Assembly (NCBI GenBank): GCA_015179025.1 | Contig: WHUX01000393.1 | Span: 1 to 33,573, forward strand | Length of the DNA: 33,573 bases | Direction of reading: 5' to 3' | Source: Terfezia claveryi | Lineage: Eukaryota; Ascomycota; Pezizomycetes; Pezizales; Pezizaceae | Shown: positions 1 to 8,674 of the stretch, in pieces | Position numbering within the stretch: position 1 is the stretch's first letter | How the letters are laid out: every line of letters starts with the position of its first letter | The notes under the pieces: model-generated | Seen by the model: only the letters and a program-made list of their open reading frames with translations | Database searches by the model: none | Told to the model about the DNA's origin: nothing | Program-made: the position numbers and the translations under genes

Positions 1-212
1 TCTATAGAACATTGTCTAGTAGTAAACTGGAACTCTCCGGCAAGCGCCATCGAGAATATTCCAGGAAATTCATGTTGTGTTGCCGGCTTGAAATATAGTC
101 TCTATATCTATGTATGACCTGACCCTGTATAATCCTTTTACTGTTTTCAAAAGCACCTGAAAGAGTGACGACTGAAATATCGAAAGCACCTAACACAAGA
201 GACATTTACACG

Positions 213-629
213 ATGGTGAATCAAGTATCCGCAGTTCCCCCAAATGAAGTTCCATCTGAGGCGCGAGAGTACTCGGACGCTATTCCGCCTCGACCTCATC
301 CTTCACTAGATATTCGCAAAAAGATACCAAATACACCCCTCCTGACCCAGGTAATCCTAGGTCTGGTCGACGTCAGCAAACGTACTACGGCCAAGCTCGT
401 GCAGCTAGAAACCCTAGTTCATGGCCTTGAGGAACAGGTTCTTAAAAGTGGCCAGACCAAGGATCTCGACGCAAATATCAAAGCCTATAACTGGTGTTTT
501 GAGGCTGCATCGATTAAAAATGATGATCTGTGGACCGCACTGAATACCTTGCGTATGACTATTGAAGATGACAAGCAAAAAGTGGAGTGGGAAATCCTCC
601 TGGAGAAGCTTTTGGATTGGCAAATATGA
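213..629 (+). CDS. Small helical orphan protein, 138 aa (may be decayed)
   Basis: I do not recognise this gene. The first ATG in the open frame is at 213; the frame is open a little further upstream but only with a GTG. The protein has a Pro/Glu-rich N-terminus (residues 1-40), then amphipathic helices with an LEEQ...G...D.N...AY..W segment at residues 72-94. That segment matches residues 95-118 of the 562-aa protein encoded at 20348-22036 (L, E, Q, G, D, N, A, Y and W in the same order with one or two gaps), so the two look like distant relatives. After the TGA at 627-629 the same frame stays open to a TAG at 762-764 and would add a charged, GDA-repeat tail. The gene may therefore be a truncated allele or pseudogene. 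No introns were assigned. The existence of a gene is moderately supported; its function is unknown. Confidence 0.45.
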   Translation: MVNQVSAVPPNEVPSEAREYSDAIPPRPHPSLDIRKKIPNTPLLTQVILGLVDVSKRTTAKLVQLETLVHGLEEQVLKSGQTKDLDANIKAYNWCFEAASIKNDDLWTALNTLRMTIEDDKQKVEWEILLEKLLDWQI

Positions 630-764
630 TGTTGGATTCCCTGCGCAAGGAGGGAGAGATTAGAAGTGCAGAGATTGAGGGTTGAAGTTGGAGATGCGGG
701 AGATGCGGGAGATGAGGGAGAGCTGGGAGAACTCAGAAGAGGACTTAGACATCTAACTGAGTAG
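630..764 (+). pseudogene. In-frame continuation of the 213-629 gene after TGA, with 9-bp repeat
   Basis: The reading frame of the upstream gene runs on for 44 codons after its TGA, with no further stop until TAG at 762-764. It encodes an RLEVQRLRVEV stretch, GDAGDAGDEGE and LGELRRGLRHLTE, which look like a helical acidic tail. The DNA at about 693-730 is a 9-bp tandem repeat of the gagatgcgg type. Whether this is a lost C-terminus or chance is not settled. The +2 frame around 624-660 also reads plausibly (MMLDSLRKEGE), so a pair of indels is an alternative to a single nonsense mutation. Confidence 0.3.
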
Positions 765-968
765 CAAAGCTGGAGCCTTTTCTAGCTTGTAAATGTATGG
801 GAAGGTGCAAACTTGCGTGTACTCTACCGCTGTTCTTTGGTAATGCCTGGTAGCGGGTTAATTTACGGATGCTGGATAATTCGCGATCAAGTATCTAAAT
901 TCACACCGCAACCAGCTATTTTAGGTTGGTGTAAGAAGATATGAAATGAAAGCTAAGATAAAGGAGAA

Positions 969-1080
969 TTAACTCCACACCAGATACTTGATATACCAGC
1001 CCCTAGCATCAATGACAGTATGAACTCGCTTAGGCATCCCCCTAGAAAGCAGTGGATGATTTCCTGTACCAGCAAAAAGC
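969..1080 (-). mobile_element. Tc1/mariner transposase C-terminal relic
   Basis: On the minus strand this stretch reads MPKRVHTVIDARGWYIKY and then reaches a stop at 969-971. The [SM]PRR(I/V)xAVI(D/E)AKGxxxKY pattern is the characteristic C-terminal end of Tc1/mariner-type transposases. Only the last ~35 residues are recognisable and no terminal repeats were found around it. It is a decayed fragment. Confidence 0.6.
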
Positions 1081-1770
1081 ACTCCCTCTCAAATTATGGA
1101 TATAGATACCACATTTTTTTAACTGGTAGGGAGAACCGTCTCACATAAGTTTCTCATTTTTACTTCAAGAGTATACCATGTATCCATTCTTTTATTCTGT
1201 GACGTAATTGTCGTAGGTCATTAGAAATAATGGTCGACTGGGTATGTATGTCCTACGATCGAGTGCTCTTGTAAGTGCCCTAGTTCAATGCCCACTCTTA
1301 CGACATTCGAAAAGATTGAATTCACACCTGGTAATTGAAAATCTTCTGGGATCCTCCTTTCTATCGTTACTTGCACGGCATGAATCTCAGATTGAAATAT
1401 GATGTCAAAGTATCCATATCTGTAAGTAATTTGGGTTTAGCACGCTCAATGTACAAGTGTATCACGGCTGCTATCAGTGAGGATCTTGGTGGGGTCTCAT
1501 GATCAAGTTCAATAGGATTAGTGTCAAGCTTGAAGCTTCAAGGTCGGAAACTGCGATCACTATCTTACTCAAACATATTCAATCTTTATGTTTGAAAGTA
1601 GTAAAGTATGCAACTAATGTCTCCTTAGAGATATCGGAAGACCTAGTCCCTATTCCAAATTCATCGCTGCATTCAAGTTGTCTCATCAATGCTACGACCA
1701 ACTTCAATTCCACAACGAGCTCTTCAAAAGCCCAATCTTCCACTACTTGCGTTCGTGGTCAGAGGATCAT
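1081..1770. other. Intergenic, no gene supported
   Basis: AT-rich sequence with no recognisable coding potential. A 105-codon ATG frame at 1499-1816 runs into the neighbouring miniature element, is low-complexity Ser/Thr-rich and was not accepted. Confidence 0.5.
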
Positions 1771-1789
1771 CCATGTTTACATTAGGGGT

Positions 1790-1828
1790 GGTCAATTGTT
1801 ATTTCAATTAAGCTAATTTCAATTACGA
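1790..1828 (+). repeat. Left terminal inverted repeat of the 1780-2184 element
   Basis: Perfect reverse complement of 2138-2176 over about 38 bases. It is AT-rich and built from aattga/tcaatt words. Confidence 0.8.
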
Positions 1829-2137
1829 ACCCCGAAATCAACTTCTCAGCATTCAAGTCAACATGCCACGATCCACACAGCGGGGAGTTTTGCTGAACCG
1901 CATTTCACGGATCATAGAACGTCTCATGCAGCTGCTGAAGGAGCTTCCTAGCGATGACACGATATTAGAGCTGTTGGTCGAAGTTTTGGGCGTTTATAGA
2001 AAGATATCAGCACACCGGTATTTGGCTGCTCGATTAATTTTCAATTATCTCGTTAAGGGACTCCTGAGTCCCTTAACCAATTAAGAGTTCAATTAATCAC
2101 CATTAAGACTCTGGCCAATGAAAGCAGCCAAGGCGCT

Positions 2138-2176
2138 TCGTAATTGAAATTAGCTTAATTGAAATAACAATTGACC
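2138..2176 (-). repeat. Right terminal inverted repeat of the 1780-2184 element
   Basis: Perfect reverse complement of 1790-1828. Confidence 0.8.
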
Positions 2177-2424
2177 CGTTAAGGCCATATTTATATATAT
2201 TAAGATATGTGTATTTTGATGTCGATGCACGGTGGTGGCGAAGGCACACATATACATGTATAGTTCTGCGCTATCGATATATCAGCCTTCACATACAAAG
2301 TCGCAACGCAACTCGAATAGGTATCTCAACAACTACTTGAATTCAGATCGTCAAACTTCATTCCTGTATCTAAGGATTATATACATTCTTTTTTCCATCC
2401 TCAAAGGAGAACTAATCTTAGTAT

Positions 2425-2720
2425 ACAAGCTATAAGCCTCAATGACCGCGGCAATCCTCCTAGGCATGGTTCCTGGCGAGCCAGTCAAATATTGATGAGT
2501 CAAGAAGCTCCTAGCAGAATGATTGCATCAGCCAGCGTTGATTTAATAGTATAGCTGTCGTCTGGCCTCCAATGCACTTCGAATAATCAATTGATTGGCT
2601 CGCACAGATATTTGCCGTGGATTCCCTCACTTTGTGGGGGTGGCGTTTTGTGGATGGTGGAACAGTCGACTTCGAAATACCGGTGGATTCAGAGACATGC
2701 CCCATGTGTCCCCACTATAT
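2425..2720 (-). mobile_element. Tc1/mariner transposase relic, N-terminal HTH joined to C-terminus
   Basis: On the minus strand the upstream part (about 2511-2705) reads a helix-turn-helix-like VSESTGISKSTV followed by KRHPHKVRESTANI, as in the N-terminal DNA-binding region of Tc1-like transposases. Less than 100 bases further on, in another frame, MPRRIAAVIEA marks the C-terminal end of the same family (2430-2470). The catalytic DDE core that should lie between them is missing. This is an internally deleted and frameshifted copy, distinct from the one at 969-1080. Confidence 0.55.
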
Positions 2721-4300
2721 CCACCTACGTCCACATAAAAAAGACTCGCATGGGGAGGCGACACCTCCCCCCCCCTCGGTGTTCCTGTAGTAGTATCTGG
2801 TGTCATTGTTGTTACAAGATCTATGTGGGGTGCGGGGGTTACAACGCAATTTCGGCAAACATTAGAGTCCTAGAACTGCACAAATGTAAGTAGGCTCGGA
2901 TATTGATATGTTCGATCGTTGTGGGCTTTGGATTTCCCCCCTGTATGCACTTGAAACCTGGCACCATCGCTCGCGTTTGCGGGTTTTGTAATTGTGCAGC
3001 TGGGCGAATTGGAACGTATTACCATGGAATTCATTATATTGAGAATAAGGTATTCCATGGGACGTATGTACATACAAGAGCCTCAATCTTACTGGTGCCT
3101 TTTTCATGGTACGAGTGTAAATAATGACGCAACAGGCACAATTTGTTTATGATTGGACGGAACAAGTGAGTCTGGCTGGTCACAGATATGGTAATCTCAT
3201 CTAATTCGCTGATTTCTGTGGTATGTTGTCAACTGTAATGTGCGCAACTTAACTTCAAACATCAAATCAAAGGACAAGAGACAAAATAAACAAAAAAAAA
3301 ACAAGCATGCGAAACATCATACACGAACAATCTAGAAACCGGCGATAAATAAATCAGTAATTCGAGGCTCTAAGACGAACCCACAGTTTCAACTCTCGAT
3401 CGCCTTTTGCTGGTATAAGAGCTCCTCCCTGTATGTTTATGCGCAATGTTACTTATTTATTTATGTATTAGAATCCAAAGTGCCTAAGCCGGGTTAAGGT
3501 TAACTTGAGTATATGGACTTCTTAATCCGGATTCTGATTTTCCTTGGGGTGAAAACTCTAGGTGAGTACGTGAGGTATTAACTCGTCACCTTCTCGCCAG
3601 TAATCAATAGTGTTGACTACTTTATGACGCCGTACCTACAAGAAAGAAATTGGAGACTACTAAGGTACCACAACTTAAAGGTCGATGACCTCGGAATTGG
3701 AATGTGCAAGTGAGCAACGAACTGAGCTAGATGAGTGCCGCGAATTATATCATATGATATCAGGATAGCTTCACAGAATGAAATCAGGGAGTGTAAAACG
3801 CTGGACGTAGAGTACATAATATGTATTTCTTTTCCCAGAAGATGCATGTAAGTCGATATATAAAGTCTAGGCAGGCTAGGCGTTCCTAGAACCTGGTAGT
3901 GTTGAATACGTATATACCAAACGAATGGGAAGGGCATTTTTGCTTAAACAATGGATTAAGGACAAGCATTACTTCTGCAAACGCCCGCAGGCGGATTAAG
4001 TAGCACGGTGTTGTGATGAACAAAGGAAATTCGAGGCTTTGTAAGCGGGAAGGGATGTGGAAAGCAGGAAAAGGGGTAAAATATTGTAGAAAAGAGAGTG
4101 GTGAAATAATAAAAAAATCATAGTTGAAGAGCCGCCAGGCTCTTAGAAGTTGTCGTAGCATAGGAAAATTTATAGAGGTCGCAGCCAGAGAATGATATAG
4201 AGATAGGAAGGGAGGGAGCGGAAAAAACATTTACTGCCGTTAGTTTGGTGCGTGCGTGCGGGAGGTGGAAGTGTTTTCAGGCCGAACTACATCCCGTTCT
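2721..4300. other. Intergenic, no gene supported
   Basis: I see no convincing coding frame. It holds a poly-C run near 2768, an A-rich run near 3290 and a short gtgc repeat just before 4260. The long minus-strand frames between 3617 and 4230 are low-complexity and were not accepted. Confidence 0.5.
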
Positions 4301-5221
4301 TCAACAATGCTTAATGGAAACCTCATCATGACTGCGTATGATATCTTCATTCGGATCCCCATACGCCAAATCCTCCATGGGAATAGGATCGCTAACGTAT
4401 CTCCCGTCCGTCACGTCCCATTCCCCGCCCCACTTCTCCCGCTTCATCTTCCTGATCACCCTCCTCGCAATATCTACACTCTCAAACGTGGCCCTATTCC
4501 TTCTCAGATCCCAAGTCGGCCACAAAATCCACCATTTCCCGCGCCACGGCTCAGGAACCACCCGCGCAATAGGACTTATCCCATCGTGATGAAGCTGCAT
4601 CTCCGCGAGGAGGGTTTCCCGAACACGCTCCCAGGCTTTCTCGAGCCTGTCACTGAATTTGGGGGTCATTCGAATCATGTTGCTACGGGAATCAAAGAAG
4701 ACTACGCTGCGGGTCGTGCCTTCTGGTTCTGGGCCGATGGCGGGTTCAGGGTAGGGGTGGTGCTGGATGATGCCGATTTCCTGGGCGGTCACTGAAGTAG
4801 TCATGAAAGAGGTTGCCAGACGGTTGTCGTAGAAGGGATCATGGTGGTATTCATTGAGAGTGTAGCCGGGGATAGGGACATTGACCTGCTTGGTGAGGTA
4901 GGCCTTGCTAGTTGCGTTTCTGACAGGGCAGAGAGCTCGCTGCATGTCCAATGCGTAGCGGAAAGTGATTAGGCAGTATACTTGATATGGCGGTGCATCA
5001 TCGACTGCCCATGCCTTGAGGTCGTCAATTTGTCCAAAAGTGGAGAGCTTGTGGATGATCGGATCCAAATCATCGGCGTCCGTCAGTACGGCCAGGTGCG
5101 TGGTTGTAACCAAGGTGCCACCCTGAAGCTCTTGACCATGATCAGCGGCAATAGGGGCTGGTGGGGAAAGAGTACCAGTATGTGGGATATTAATTGGCTG
5201 CGTGCGGTTGGAGATTGACAT
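4301..5221 (-). CDS. Orphan protein with degenerate RRM-like domain, 306 aa (family I)
   Basis: A single uninterrupted frame starts at ATG (rc of 5219-5221) in a good context (caaaATG). The family is not named here. Residues 42-98 have the order of an RRM fold: a beta strand (HLAVLTD), a helix ending LSTFGQIDDL, and a VYCLITFRYALDMQRAL stretch resembling the RNP1 strand and following helix. The aromatic RNA-stacking residues of classical RRMs are poorly kept. A second conserved block (RSVVFF at 171-176, a helix to residue 208, WWILWP at 230-235, FESVDIARRV at 246-255) has no family I can name. Both blocks occur in the same order in the 287-aa protein at 12952-13815 (LSAMGQIDEV, RSLLF, TWESVETAMRV), so the two are paralogs. 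RNA binding is inferred from fold pattern only. Confidence 0.65.
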   Translation of the reverse strand: MSISNRTQPINIPHTGTLSPPAPIAADHGQELQGGTLVTTTHLAVLTDADDLDPIIHKLSTFGQIDDLKAWAVDDAPPYQVYCLITFRYALDMQRALCPVRNATSKAYLTKQVNVPIPGYTLNEYHHDPFYDNRLATSFMTTSVTAQEIGIIQHHPYPEPAIGPEPEGTTRSVVFFDSRSNMIRMTPKFSDRLEKAWERVRETLLAEMQLHHDGISPIARVVPEPWRGKWWILWPTWDLRRNRATFESVDIARRVIRKMKREKWGGEWDVTDGRYVSDPIPMEDLAYGDPNEDIIRSHDEVSIKHC

Positions 5222-5339
5222 TTTGATGGATCGCTGGATTTATTGCTGTAGCAGACCTTTTGGTAAGCTTTGGATTTGGTGGGCGTCGTGTGGAGCAGAA
5301 CACTGCGATGCGAAAAGTGATAAGTGATAAGTGACAGAA

Positions 5340-5693
5340 CTAGAGAAATATAGCTAGTATGTATATCGATCGCATCATAAGCTGCGACAACTGAACAATG
5401 AGATTTTCTCCTTTGAGATATGTAGGATCACAATACTTACCGAATATAAAACCTGTTATTATAAACAAAGCGGAGTTTGTATCAAACAGATATAACAGCA
5501 TGTTTTTCGTCTCCAAGGCATCCATCATATCATCACCACCACCGGGGGTTATATATAAAGAACGCACCAGCTTTGTTTTTCCACCAGCCTTTCCGAGCTC
5601 GTATACGTACGCAGTAGACTGGCCTGGTGAACTTCCATGATCCGTATCAAATTCGATCAAGATCCAGCTTTTTGCTGGATTCACTCGAGTCAA
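5340..5693 (-). other. Open frame without ATG, possible gene fragment
   Basis: A 117-codon minus-strand frame includes a plausible protein-like segment (SWILIEFDTDHGSS, YVYELGKAGGKTKLV) but no ATG near its start. The codon at the upstream boundary is TTG, preceded by an in-frame stop. It could be an exon or a decayed fragment. I do not recognise it. Confidence 0.2.
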
Positions 5694-7071
5694 TCAAGCC
5701 CGAGCTGCCACACCACATCAACATTGGGCTAACTTTGTATGCCTTTCCTGCATTACTTTCGTCGAAAACAATAAAGATAATATGTTAGTCACCCTGGTCC
5801 TTCCCGTCTGCGCATCCTGTGCACGCACGATCTTCCTATGCATGCGAATCCTCTGCTGCAAGGCATTCGCAACAGCAGGACATCGATCTTCGTGACACTG
5901 GTATCTTGGTTCAATCTTAACTCGTCAGTAAAATGAAGTCGACAGCCAATCCGTAGAATCGGGTAGCTACAGATATCCACATCTAGCGTGTTGGGGTATG
6001 AACGGGGGGGTCGAATAGAATGCTTGCACATACCAGCATTCGTGTCATCTGAGAATGGTTCGACAGCCTGTGTGTAGGGCGCTATATGTTTTTGTAATCA
6101 TTTGCGCCTTCTGTTTGATCACGCTCAGTGGAATTTCATGTTTTGGAGTGTTTCCGGAGGTTTGTGTCGACAGTGGGGATAAACATAATGGTTCCATTAG
6201 ATGAATGGCACTGGCATCCTCGTCGGACGATCAGGGTTAAATCTGCATGCCGCGCTAATTTGCTTGTTCGGCAAACCAACGCAAATATAAGACGTCATCA
6301 ACTCCTTACTCACTTGTAGGTTGCCACGAACTCATGATTGATTTGAACCGAAGATTTGCGTGTAGTGTGAGAACCGTCCCGATGATACTGAAGCTTGCCC
6401 TCTTATATCCAGTTGCATATATTGCGTGATGTAAGGTCCGGAAAACTTCTAGAAACGTTGCCGCTTTGGGAGTTTTGTTGCTGCCGGTCCAAATTCCATG
6501 ACTGTTTGTCCTCATTCTAGAAGTCCCTGCATTTCCCTGCGAGTATTGTTATGCCACATGGAAATCATGCCGCCCTTCATCTATGGGAGGTATCTAGAAA
6601 GATTGAATTTGAATAGAACGTGGTATGGCTGGCTGCCGACGGCTCCCTACCGGACGGCCCGAAAATGTCAGTATCCGTATCCGAAGCTGGCATGACAATG
6701 GTTGTGGAATAGATTGATTCACCTGAAGATGGTGAACACGTCTCTTCAGCAGTTATGACACGTCCTGAGTGAGTAGACAACACTTTCACCCTTACGTATA
6801 TTGTTGCTCAATACACCCAATTTAGGTATTGGTATATCTAAATAACCGTATCCACATTAATTGTCCTTGCTTTTTCTCCATGTGGGGGTTCAAACCCCCA
6901 CTTCCCAAGCGATAATTCATGACCGCCGTTATTTATTCTCGAAACGGTTTACTGCACGTGGGTGAAAGTCTTCACATCTTTGATGCATATAATACGTCAA
7001 AGTAAGACCTCTACCGAGGGGCTAGTGCAAGTCAGACTAATTCATCCATCAATCTATCGGCGCTACTTTAC
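5694..7071. other. Intergenic, no gene supported
   Basis: No reliable coding frame. A perfect 7-bp-stem palindrome with a T-arm-like loop lies at 6882-6901 (gtgggggttcaaacccccac) but no tRNA body surrounds it. Confidence 0.45.
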
Positions 7072-7106
7072 TGTTAAATGTATATGCTTGCGTCACTAAT
7101 GTCGAT
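7072..7106 (+). repeat. Inverted fragment of the Copia LTR 5' end
   Basis: TGTTAAATGTATATGCTTGC and the following cgtcactaatgtcgatc match the reverse complement of the LTR end at 8640-8674 with two or three differences. Confidence 0.75.
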
Positions 7107-7635
7107 CGATTATTTCTTTCACCACATGGTAAGCAGGAGGTAAGGCCGTTAGGAGCTTGGTAATAACGTCTTCATCTGGTAACTTCTGCTTTGTATTAGC
7201 CAGGCGCTCTTGATAAGAGAGAATGCGACTTATATAGAGATCGATTGTGTCATTTGGACCGAAGGATTCATGGTGGAACTTGTCTCTCATATGTGACGAT
7301 CCAGACTCATTCTGTACAATGTCCATCGTCTTAGATAAAGTCGCCCACATTTCTGCAGCGTCAGTTAAGCCAGCGACATAAGTTTGGATCGCTGGGGTTA
7401 TGGATCCATATATGACCGATACTGCCTTATTTGCTCTCTTCATATATTTCTTCATTTCTTCATTGTCTTCAGGAACACTCGGAGGCTTTTCGGTGCCTAT
7501 CACAATCCCCCAGCAATTCATCCCGATAAGTGTATACTTAACAGCATTTGCCCATGCAGCAAAGTTTCCGTGCGTGAGTCTCGGAACCGACCCCACTTTG
7601 GTAACATAGTAATCAGATGGCAATGGATTGGACAT
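7096..7635 (-). pseudogene. Truncated Copia gag
   Basis: The ATG is the reverse complement of 7633-7635 (MSNPLPSDYYV). The 179 residues include the Copia Gag (UBN2/DUF4219-type) pattern: LTHGNFAAWANAVKYTLIG, ANKAVSVIYGSI, AEMWATLSKTMD and LYISRILSYQERLA. In intact elements gag continues into a CCHC knuckle, protease, integrase and reverse transcriptase. Here it stops after VVKEII, where the inverted LTR fragment supplies the final codons and stop. The open frame extends upstream of the ATG through the minisatellite without a methionine, so the ATG at 7635 is preferred. This is a non-functional remnant. Confidence 0.75.
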
Positions 7636-7659
7636 TGGAGAGATTGCGAGCGTAGAGAG

Positions 7660-7950
7660 AGCTTTGCGATGAGAGAGCTTGCGAGAGAGCTTGCGAGAAG
7701 AGAGAGCATGCGATAAGAGAGAGCTTGCGATGTGAGAGAGCTTGCGATGTGAGAGAGCTTGCGATGTGAGAGAGCTTGCGATGTGAGAGAGCTTGCGATG
7801 TGAGAGAGCTTGCGATGTGAGAGAGCTTGCGATGTGAGAGAGCTTGCGATGTGAGAGAGCTTGCGATGTGAGAGAGCTTGCGATGTGAGAGAGCTTGCGA
7901 TAAGAGAGAGCTTGCGATAAGAGAGAGCTTGCGAAAGAGCTTGCGATGAT
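7660..7950. repeat. 17-bp minisatellite in the Copia leader
   Basis: From 7710 to 7930 there are 13 consecutive 17-base units. The ten central ones are identical gcgatgtgagagagctt; three are gcgataagagagagctt (one at the left edge, two at the right). Shorter, imperfect units flank them. Because 17 is not a multiple of 3, the open minus-strand frame shows a 17-residue periodicity (SHIASSLTSQALSHRKL). The array lies between the LTR and the gag ATG, so it would be untranslated leader. Confidence 0.9.
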
Positions 7951-7980
7951 CAAGTGTGCTAACCGGAGCTCATTACCTGT

Positions 7981-8320
7981 TGTAAAACTACAGCAAGAAT
8001 GAGTTCATATGCAGCGGAAGATTATTGCTTGTGTCTCTTGATATGTATTGACTTATTTTTCGATATAGACAGGACTTTTGACTGGTTTAAATAAACCCCA
8101 CACACTGAACAAGAGACTTGCGACAGCAACAGTAGAACACAGACTTCGAGAGCAGACAGCGATAGCAGAGAGTAGTGACAGCAGACAATAATGACGACAC
8201 ATAATAGTAAGGTCTGCAGGACAAAGGATAACAAAGAAGCTGTGTAGAACAAAGAGCGAAGCATTAACAATCAAGTTGATTAACATGGTGATCGACATTA
8301 GTGACACAAGCATATACTTT
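7981..8320 (-). repeat. Copia LTR, inner copy
   Basis: It begins at 7981 with tgtaaaac (LTR 3' end ...TTTTACA on the minus strand) and matches 8331-8669 throughout at a constant offset of 349 bases. On the minus strand the sequence just after it (acaggtaatgagctcc) sits where a primer-binding site is expected, but I cannot match it to a tRNA with confidence. The differences from the outer copy are nearly all transitions. Confidence 0.75.
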
Positions 8321-8330
8321 AGATATGTTA

Positions 8331-8674
8331 GTAAAACTACAGCAAGAATGAGTTCATATGCAGCGGAAGATTATTGCTTGTGTCTCTTGATATGTATTAA
8401 CTTATTTTTCGATATAGACAGGACTTTTGACTGGTTTAAATAAACTACATACACTGAGCAAGAGACTTGTGACAGCAACAGTAGAACACAGACTTCGAGA
8501 GCAGACAGCAATAGCAGAGAGTAGTGACAGCAGACAATAATGACGACACATAATAGTAAGGTCTGCAGGACAAAGGATAACAAAGAAGTTGTGCAGAACA
8601 AAGAGTAAAGCATTAACAATCAAGTTGATCAACATGGTAATCGATATTAGTGACGCAAGCATATACTTTTAACA
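8331..8674 (-). repeat. Copia LTR, outer copy
   Basis: Direct repeat of 7981-8320. Its minus-strand 5' end is TGTTAAAAGTATATGC at 8674. TG...CA ends with the short inverted TGTTAAAA/TTTTACA fit an LTR. The ten-base junction agatatgtta at 8321-8330 separates the two copies in place of a clean TTTTACA-TGTTAAAA joint. Confidence 0.75.

Larger units (their letters stand above)
1780..2184. mobile_element. hAT-like non-autonomous miniature element, ~405 bp
   Basis: The ends are long terminal inverted repeats: 1790-1828 and 2138-2176 are perfect reverse complements over about 38 bases (gtcaattgttatttcaatta and onward), with a looser outer part (cattaggggtgg on the left, aacgg on the right). The element is flanked by ccatgttta (1771-1779) and ccatattta (2185-2193), an 8-9 bp duplication with one G/A difference. 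An 8-bp target duplication is typical of hAT elements. Inside lie a short ATG frame at 1863-2084 encoding a helical peptide (RIIERLMQLLKELP, RYLAARLIFNYL), possibly a captured transposase or host fragment, and an 11-bp-stem hairpin (gttaagggact/agtcccttaac, 2052-2077). Confidence 0.65.
7072..8674 (-). mobile_element. Rearranged Ty1/Copia element with inverted LTR end
   Basis: Reading on the minus strand from 8674: two tandem LTR-like units of about 344 bp, a leader with a 17-bp minisatellite, then a Copia gag start that is cut off before its zinc knuckle. At 7072-7106, on the plus strand, the first ~35 bases of the LTR (TGTTAAATGTATATGC...) reappear in inverted orientation and abut the broken gag. 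The whole block therefore begins and ends with the same sequence as an inverted repeat. Flanks ctttac (7066-7071) and cttcac (8675-8680) differ by one transition and might be a target duplication. Pol, integrase and reverse transcriptase are absent, so it is dead. Confidence 0.7.

Noticed and set aside
1499..1816. 105-codon ATG frame
   Set aside because: Low-complexity Ser/Thr/Asn and its end falls inside the left inverted repeat of the miniature element.
3170..3187. gtctggctggtcac, similar to the 13-base TA-flanked motif
   Set aside because: Differs by a substitution and an extra base and is not TA-flanked; it stands alone in the left half.
3886..4230. Hydrophobic-looking minus-strand frame
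   Set aside because: Composition reflects T-rich DNA; no conserved motif and no supporting context.
6882..6901. Palindrome gtgggggttcaaacccccac resembling a tRNA T-arm
   Set aside because: The stem/loop register does not fit a 5-bp stem with a 7-base loop, and no D-arm, anticodon arm or acceptor stem lies around it.
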